39,103 nucleotides of DNA, taken from assembly GCA_018257865.1 (NCBI GenBank), contig JAEUBA010000160.1, positions 1 to 39,103 on the forward strand, in the 5' to 3' direction. The DNA comes from Stereocaulon alpinum (lineage: Eukaryota > Ascomycota > Lecanoromycetes > Lecanorales > Stereocaulaceae). The notes beneath the pieces are model-generated. The model made no database searches and was not told the DNA's origin. It worked only from the letters and a program-made list of their open reading frames with translations. A program made the position numbers and the translations under genes. Of the stretch, positions 32,440-39,103 are shown in pieces. Position 1 is the stretch's first letter. Each line of letters opens with the position of its first letter.

Positions 32440-35400
32440 TATACGCTTACTAACTATCTACTTATTAAAGGCTTAAGTTAAGTTACGGGTATCCTTAAGC
32501 TCTTTATCTAGTAACTACTAGTTATATTCTTTACCTTAGCTAGTCTATTTAACCTTATACTAAATACCTTACTTATCTTAGACCTTATCTATAATTTCTT
32601 TAACCTCCTATATCTTATTATTATTAATAAGTTTAAGGGCTTATATAAAGTTCGCTAATATCTTATTACTATCGCGAAGGTAGTATAGCTCTAATAATAA
32701 GATATAAAAAGTATTATAAATCCTATAAGTTTATAGTAGTAGAAGGTAGTAAGCTTATACTCCTACTTTATTAGTAATCCTAAAAGGCCCTATATATTTA
32801 TAAGATAACTTTTTACTTAAGCGTTTTTACTTAAGATTCTTAGTTAATAGTATTACTAAATCTCTAACCTTATAGCTTTAAGGCTTATAATTTTTATTAT
32901 ATTATTTAGCTTAAGACTCTTTAGCGCGCTATAGGCGTTCTATAGCTTTATCTCTTAATACTTATAGTAATCTAATCCTCTTATTTATAGTAGGTATCCT
33001 CCCCTCTAAGGACTTATCCTTAAGTTCCTAACGAAGTTTAGGGTAGTATCTATATATTAAGTAGAATAGTATTATTCTAATAGAAGAATAAAGACTATTT
33101 ATATATATAAATTCTACTATTAGTAGCTATTTCGCCTAAGTAGTTTACTTATTATTAGTAAAGATACGTAAGTAGTACTTTAGTACCTAATTTTAGTATT
33201 CCGTCTAACTATTAGTCTAAGGATAAAAGGCGGTACTTAGGCGGCGCTTAATCTTAGAGTAAAAATAAATAGCTAACTAAAAGGCGCTAGTAAATACTAA
33301 ACCTCTATTACTAATAATATTATTAGGTATATTATAATAATATACTACCTTAGTATAAAAAATATCCGCTAGCTTAGTAGCGTTAATTATAGTAGTAGTA
33401 GGTATATACCTTACTATCTTTATAAATTAATTAATAATTACTAGAATAGTATTATAGACTATATTCTTATATTTACTTAAGGGTAGACCTATAATAAAGT
33501 CTATTAAGAGCTCCTTCTATAGCTTATTAGTAATAGAAAGTAAACTTAGTTTACCGTAGGGGTAATAGTAGGGAGCCTTAGTTCTTTAATAGATATTATA
33601 AGTCTTAATATATTTATTAACTTACTTAGAACTCTAATATTAAAAGTATTTATAGGTAAGTAACTTATATATCTTCTTAACGCTAAAATACCCTACTAAG
33701 GGATTATTATAGTATTTACTAATAAGTTCTTCCCTTAAGACTTTATCTCTAAAGATATATAGGTAGTTATTATTTCTTAATAAGCCTTCTAAGTCTAAAG
33801 CCTATACCTTACTTTAGAGATAATACTATAATAGCGAACCCTCCTTTATAGAAAAGGACTTTACCTAATTATTAGTAGCCTATAAGTCCTAAATTAATAT
33901 CTTAATTAAATATTAAGGATTCTTATAAGCTAATTCTATAATACCTTTTATATCCTTTTAGGGGATAATAACTTAAAGGCCTATAATTTAAAAAGCTGGT
34001 AATATTATTATAATAATTCCTTTACCTTCCTTATCTCTATCCTAAAGCGCGAGTTTATTCTATAACGTTAGTAATAACTTAGTATTTAGCGGGGAACTTC
34101 CTTTATAATTAAGGCGTCGCGATAGCGGATCCGCAGGATTCGTTTTTCTAGTATAATAAGTAATTTCGAAATTAAAAGTAGTAAGCTTTAGCGCCTACCT
34201 AGCTTACTAAGAATTTAACTACTTCTACTTTATAAAGCCCTTAAGATTATTATAATTAGTAATAATATTAATTATAAACGAGCTACCTTTTAAGTAGTAC
34301 TACTACTCTTTTATTACTACTACTATAGCGAGTAATTCTTAGTCGTAAACCTTATAATTCTACTCTATAGGAATTATCTTTTAGGACTAAAAGGTAATTA
34401 GGTACTAATAGCTATTATTATCTAGCTATATAAGTACTACTATAATAGTAAAGTTAGAGGCGTTAGTTTCTATATATAACTTTACTTCTAAGTTAAAGTA
34501 GCGTAGAAACGGCGTACTAAAAAAGATATCCTAAAGCTTTTAAAAAGTACCTTTAGTACTATTATTCTACTAAAGTTAACCTACCTTTTTCCTATCCTTA
34601 CTACCTTTAAGTAAGTTAGTTAGAGGCGTAGCTATAGTAGTATAGTTATAAATAAACCGCTAGTAGAAATTTATAAAGCCTAAAAAGACTTATATATTTT
34701 AAAAGGTTTTTAGCTTAAGCTATTCCCTAATTATCGCTACGCGTTCCTAATCTATTACTACGCTATTAGTAGATATAATAAATCTAAGAAATTTAACCTA
34801 TTTAGTACTAAACTAATACTTCTTTAGGTTAGTAAAAAGCGAGAATTAACGTAATTATTCTAATACTTACTAAATATACTGCTAGTAATCCGCTAGGTTC
34901 GCGCTATAAATTAAGATATTATTAAGATAGATAATATATAAATATTAATAAGCCCTATAAGAGCCTTATTAATATACGCTTAAAACGTTACTAAGGCGTT
35001 AGCGAGCCTAAAAGGTATAACTAAGTATTTAAAGTAGCTATAATAGGTACGGAACGTAGTCTTCTACTTATTACCTTCTTTAATTTAGATCCTATAATAG
35101 GTATCCTTTAAGTCTAACTTTATAAACTTTTTAGCCCTATATAGGCGGTCTAATATCTTAGTAATTAGGGGTAATAGGTATCGATTTTTAATAGTTACTA
35201 TATTTAACCCCTAATAATTAATATAAAGATATAGCCTACTATCCTTCTTTAGTATAAAGAGGATAGGTACTTTAGCTAAAGAAACTAAATAGCGTATCTA
35301 GCCTTTTATAAATATATTATTAAGATAGCGCCGTAGCTCCGCTAGCTTAGATTAAGATAAATTATAAAGAGGTCTATAAAGTAGCTCCTTACTATCCTTA

Positions 35401-35443
35401 ATATTAATAGCGTAGTTATCTTCCTTTAATAAGGGTAAGGTTC
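32440..35443 (-). pseudogene. Gypsy-4 pol: reverse transcriptase, RNase H, integrase, chromodomain
   Basis: Minus strand. The reverse transcriptase opening DSKELLYRPLYNLS*SKLAE, then VPILFILKKDSRLYLY (family: PVLFVPKKDGSLRLC), lies at about 35400-35230. The catalytic box YLNNILIYS is at 34903-34929, with both YxDD aspartates changed to Asn. The integrase core AILVIINEFIKMVRYIPTTT lies near 33460-33390, with Asp changed to Asn in the DxF/DRF motif. The chromodomain-like end VKEIIDKV*DK*GI*YKVK and DKELKDTRNL lies at about 32610-32490. The upstream frame is interrupted by the element at 35444-36320 and resumes at 36321. Confidence 0.86.
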
Positions 35444-35486
35444 TATATAGGCTCTTTACTAAGAATTAATCTCGTTATAATATAAG

Positions 35487-35495
35487 TTTTATATA
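35487..35495 (-). promoter_or_regulatory. TATA-box-like element, copy 3
   Basis: TATATAAAA on the minus strand at the position conserved in copies 1 and 2. Confidence 0.4.
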
Positions 35496-35659
35496 GTTAT
35501 TTAACCGATTTAAGTATATACTAGTTCTAAAACGCTATTAATACTAGAATATAACCGTTCTAAAACTATAAGAACTATTAATAATTTTATAACTATTAGA
35601 CAACGGTTATATAACCCCAACTGCAACCCTAACTATAACCCCAACTATAAAGCAATATC

Positions 35660-36058
35660 CAGTAACTCTAGCAACTTCAGTAACTCTAGCAACTCCAGCA
35701 ACTCTAGCAACTCCAGCAACTCCAGCAACTCCAGCAACTCCAGCAACTCCAGCAACTCCAGCAACTCCAGCAACTCCAGCAACTCCAGCAACTCCAGCAA
35801 CTCCAGTAATATCAGTAGCACCTGCAATATCTAGTAATATCAGCAGCACCTGCAATATCCTGCAATATCCAGCAGCACTAGTAACACCTGTAATATCCAG
35901 CAGCACTAGTAACACCTGCAATATCCAGTAATATCAGTAATACTAGCAACACCTGCAATATCCAGTAACATTAGCAGCACCTGCAATACTAGTAATATTA
36001 GTAATATCTAGCAATATTAGCAATATCCAGTAGCACTAGTAATATCAGTAATACCTAG
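35660..36058 (-). repeat. Minisatellite array of copy 3, including a near-perfect 9-bp block
   Basis: At about 35663-35805 the plus strand repeats CTCCAGCAA with very few variants. The rest is the GATATTGCAGGTG-type array in reverse. Every 9-bp unit contains CAG and CAA, both prime RIP sites, yet they are intact. Confidence 0.92.
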
Positions 36059-36082
36059 ATAGTTTATTAATTATTAATTAAC

Positions 36083-36180
36083 TGTTTACCAACCGTCTAC
36101 TAACCGTTTACTAACCGTCTACTAACCGTTTACTAACCGTCTACTAACTGTCTACCAACTACAACCGTTTACCAACTGCA
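36083..36180 (-). repeat. 11-bp tandem repeat of copy 3
   Basis: About eight units of CCGTTTACTAA / CCGTCTACTAA (plus reading) lie between the minisatellite and the element start. This is the largest of the three blocks. Confidence 0.85.
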
Positions 36181-36320
36181 ACGGTTATTGGTTTTAGGAA
36201 GAGATATTCTAACGTTGTCACAACCAGATATAAACCGAATACCAACCAAATAAAGACTATTATCTAACTAGTAGTTAACTATTTAATTATAGTATTAGAA
36301 TTTTATAGGTGGATATTACA

Positions 36321-37330
36321 GTTCCTACTTTCTTATTTAAGAAGATATTAGAGAACTCTAGTAGTTCCTTTAGAATCTATTCTAGGCTTCCTTTATCTAA
36401 GTAATTAGTCGCTATAGTAGCGTATATAATTATATAAACTTTAGGCTCCTTCTTAAGATAATAGCCGAAGATAGTAGGCTCCTTAACCTAAAACTTTTTA
36501 GTATTAACCTTAAACCGCTACTACTCTGCTAAAGGATTAAGTAAAATCTTTATTTACTTTAACCTTAGTATACTAATTACGACGTTAGGACTCTTAAGAT
36601 TAATAGTATAAAAAAGTATACTATACTCCTTACCGCAGCCCTAGCTATTAATAAGTATATACTTAAATTAATAGGTACTATAGATATATATACTAAAGCT
36701 ACTTAAAGCTTCTAGTAGTAGTAAGTTAATAGTAGAAGGTAGTAGGTCCTATTAAACTATAAACTTCTAAGAGATTAAATTAAGCTATAATCTAATATCT
36801 AATAAAGTAGTAACCTACTATAGGCTAGTATTAAGTATTATTTAACCCTTAGTTAGGATAGAAGGACTAGCCTCTACTTTTTAAGTTTCTTCCCCCGCTT
36901 CTAAGGCGGTTATAGGGGCTAATTATTTTTTTTACTAATACTATACTAATACTAGTATAAGTAGTAGGCTTATTACGATTAGGATAATTTAGGCTTATAT
37001 AGCCTAGCTTCCTATAATAGTAGTAGATAAACTTAGTTACTAAATCTAAATTAGTCTTCTACTTTAGACTCCTTAAATAAGATTTATATCGCGCTAATTA
37101 TAAGCTATTAACCCTTAGGCCTAGCCTATTAGGCTTAGAAATCTATTATTCTAATAGGCGGCTCCCTTATAACTTAGAGGCCCTATAGTTAGATAATTTC
37201 CTATAAGTACTTAAGCCGCCGCCTCTATAATACTCGTACCCTATAATATTCTCTTATATAATAGCTTAAGTAATAATATTATCCCTATTATTAATACGTA
37301 GTACCTCGTCGCGGAGATATATACTCTATT
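36321..37330 (-). pseudogene. Gypsy-4 gag and gag-pol junction
   Basis: At 36974-37033 the minus-strand translation KFIYYYYRKLGYISLNYPNR gives CX2CX4HX4C (CYYCRKLGHISLNCP) when Tyr is restored to Cys and His: a retroviral-type nucleocapsid knuckle. Upstream sequence to about 37250 is probably capsid. The segment 36325-36950 would hold the linker and protease; I could not find a convincing protease active site. Confidence 0.72.
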
Positions 37331-37334
37331 ATAG

Positions 37335-37487
37335 ATAGTAACGATAATAAGTACGACGGGCGAGTAGGCCTACTAGGCTAGACGAGCGATTATACTAGGT
37401 TACGAACTTAGCAAAATAATATAAGATAGGGGGGGAGGAGAGAAGGGAGGTATTAGTAGTAAAAGTAGATAAGGAATACGTCCTAAT
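37335..37487 (+). mobile_element. LINE-D: 5' end fragment of the Tad1-like LINE
   Basis: Matches LINE-C 13026-13178 (GCGACGATAACGAGTACGACG region through CGTATCCTAAT) in plus orientation. The family boundary is again at the AGYRACGAY block. Similarity stops at about 37487, where an unrelated sequence begins, so the LINE is cut or interrupted after about 150 bp. Confidence 0.82.
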
Positions 37488-39103
37488 CTTTCTTACTATA
37501 ATAGAAAATCGGTAATTGGGACCCTGTAGATCTCCCGAGCTATTCTAACTAATAGTTTTTAAAAGAATTAAGATACTAAGACTCTATCAACTATTAAAAT
37601 ATCTTTATTTTTTCGTATTATACGCACTTAGAACTTTACTTATATAATATTATCTACTCGACTATATATTATAACACTTTTTATACGCTTTCTAATAACG
37701 CCGGAATTATTAAAATTAATATAGTTTTGACGAAGTTTTACTCTAATTAATATTTTCTATACTAGTTCTTTCTATATAGATCTATTCCGCCTAGGGTTTA
37801 TTATTTTTAATACCTATACTTTTTAGTCCTTTTTTTATTACTCTATAGATTATTTCTATATATATAGCTAATAATATCCTACTATTAGTAATATCTTAAT
37901 CTAATCCTACTTATCCTATTATAGATAAGCTGTACCTTACGCGAAAGCTACGGAATTAGAAACGCCCTAACTACGTCCTTAATAAGTCTACTCCTACTAA
38001 TTTATCCCTACTAACTCTACTACCTCTAAAGAGGCCTTATATAGCTCCTACTAAGCGTAGTAATACTATTAATAGTAGGATAAGAGGTAGGATATAACTT
38101 AGGGCTAGTAGAAAGACTAAGGCTACCCCTAACTAACCTCTATATAAAAATACCGTCCCTTCCCTTAGGAGCCCTTCCCTAGCGATAGCTTAACTATAGA
38201 TAAGCGCGCAGATAGTCCTTAGTAAGCGCGATAATAATATAAATAGTAGTAACTAAGGTAGTATAAGAGATAGAGTAGGGAGGAAGTAGAGGGCGGCTTT
38301 AAATACTTATAATCTAAATACTATATTAAGGGATATAGAGCCTAGGAACTATTTAGGTTAGCTTTTTTAATATCTATCCTATAACTCCTACCTTTATAGC
38401 TATTTAGCGATATAGTATAATAGTACCCCTATTAATCTAAGGTTATAGATAGTAATCTTATAAAGAGTCCCTCTACTAGCTCCTACTTTAAAAGATATTA
38501 CTAGGTTAGCGCCTATTAAGTTTATAGATATTAACTTAATTACTCCCCTATCTAAACTAGTATACTCTAAGCGTACTCTACGCTACTACGCCTACTAGGA
38601 ACGAACTATAGAAGACTATAGCCTAAACTACCCTAGTCGCTAGCGTAGCCTATATCAGCTGAGGAATAGGGCTATATTCTAGTTATATAGGGACCTAGCT
38701 ACGGCTAAAGATATAAAGCTCTTTATAATTAATAAAGGTTTCTATAATACGTCTAATACCTACCCCTACTATACTACTTAGTCTTAGCCTATAGAACGTA
38801 GGCCTAATAATCGGTAGCTATACTATGATAATAGGAAGAATAATTAGCTACCGCCTAATTAATTATATAAGCTAGAAGAGGTTAATCTATTACCTAATAA
38901 ACTAGAAAAGGATCGTAAGCTTATAGCGCGTAAAATAAATAACTTACTCTATAAAATTAAAGACGTCTTAGTAGATAGGTACCCTATACGCCGTAGGACT
39001 ACTTATAGTAAAGAGTTTATTTAAAATATCGTTAGCTATAATAATAGCCTCTCCTTTACTAGTAAGGTAGCTAATAATATTAACTTTAATATAAGCCGTA
39101 CTA
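37488..39103 (+). other. Unrecognised RIP-damaged region, possibly coding on the plus strand
   Basis: It begins CTTTCTTACTATAATAG, and its first ~250 bp still has TGTAG, TTTTGACG and CAACTA, less RIP than its neighbours. From about 37900 to the end a plus-strand protein-like pattern appears in which most stops are TAA or TAG at likely Gln positions. For example AVPYAKATELETP is at about 37930, LRDIEPRNYLG near 38330, and RTLRYYAY then TIEDYSLNYPSR near 38570-38635. I do not recognise the family; it could be the first ORF of another retroelement or a DNA transposon. The window ends inside it. Confidence 0.35.

Larger units (their letters stand above)
35444..36320 (-). mobile_element. LTR-like element with internal minisatellite, copy 3 (least mutated)
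   Basis: 877 bp in the opposite orientation to copies 1 and 2. On the minus strand it starts TGTAATATCCACC and ends GAGCCTATATA. It is flanked by an exact 4-bp duplication GTTC (35440-35443 and 36321-36324), which fixes both ends. It keeps far more CpA/TpG (TTGTGACAACG, CAACTGCAACGG) than the other copies, so it shows the ancestral sequence best. It interrupts Gypsy-4 pol just upstream of the reverse transcriptase. Confidence 0.78.
32200..37330 (-). mobile_element. Gypsy-4: chromovirus-type Gypsy element, split by LTR-like copy 3
   Basis: Minus-strand order from right to left is Gag zinc knuckle, reverse transcriptase, integrase, chromodomain-like end, then the polypurine-like tract. The integrase and reverse transcriptase sequences differ from those of Gypsy-1 and Gypsy-2, so this is a third Gypsy family. 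No 5' LTR is seen: the right side meets a LINE 5' fragment at about 37335. The 3' LTR is not firmly defined. Confidence 0.82.

Noticed and set aside
35607..35921. Open frames of Leu-Leu-Glu or Gly-Val-Ala repeats in the minisatellites (also 4603-4827, 5187-5390, 21929-22165, 21960-22151, 35645-35827)
   Set aside because: A tandem array with a 9-bp period is open in several frames by default. The peptides are pure repeat, differ between copies, and no conserved start or flanking domain is present.

Overview
The window reads as an AT-rich, gene-free block of a filamentous ascomycete genome (Pezizomycotina inferred) that has been saturated by repeat-induced point mutation (RIP). CpA and TpG are almost absent, TpA is everywhere, and CpG survives (for example GCGCG, CGACGACG). 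That pattern fits RIP at CpA rather than decay of methylated CpG. Because TpG is lost, ATG is nearly absent and Gln/Trp codons have become stops, so there is no normal open reading frame. Everything recognisable is retrotransposon, and I see no host gene, tRNA, rRNA or CRISPR array.

The layout is a nest of elements. I use local names only. Gypsy-2 (minus; 1342-2203, 20902-21256, 22329-22757) is the oldest layer. LINE-A, a Tad1-like non-LTR element (minus; outer limits 2204-20888), is inserted in it with a 13-bp target duplication. Gypsy-1, a chromovirus-type Gypsy element (minus; 7792-19813, 355-bp LTRs, AGGAG duplication), is inserted in LINE-A. LINE-C (plus; 12947-18424, 14-bp duplication) is inserted in Gypsy-1. 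An LTR-like element carrying a minisatellite sits in LINE-A (4329-5553), in Gypsy-2 (21257-22328) and in Gypsy-4 (35444-36320). LINE-B, of the same family as LINE-A, fills 1-1341.

To the right, Gypsy-3 (same family as Gypsy-1; LTR 22758-23117) is cut off where a complete Copia element with 132-bp LTRs begins (minus; 24318-30243). Next comes a 1.19-kb chimeric retroposon (30402-31588). It ends in the last ~67 bp of the LINE and is bounded by an exact 14-bp duplication. Another chromovirus, Gypsy-4 (minus; about 32200-37330), follows, then a LINE 5' fragment (LINE-D, about 37335-37487) and an unrecognised, RIP-damaged region to the window end.

The most interesting signals are four. (1) Gypsy-1 and Gypsy-3 share an antisense reading frame between pol and the 3' LTR. 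In both copies six Tyr codons stand at the exact spacing of a Zn(II)2Cys6 cluster, followed by a charged, coiled-coil-like stretch. (2) The LINE-tailed chimera resembles the composite MINE elements described in Magnaporthe. (3) The minisatellite inside the LTR-like family has kept the CpA/TpG that RIP removed around it. (4) The Copia primer-binding site matches the anticodon arm of initiator tRNA-Met (half-tRNA priming). All protein calls come from reading through RIP stops and are pseudogenes.
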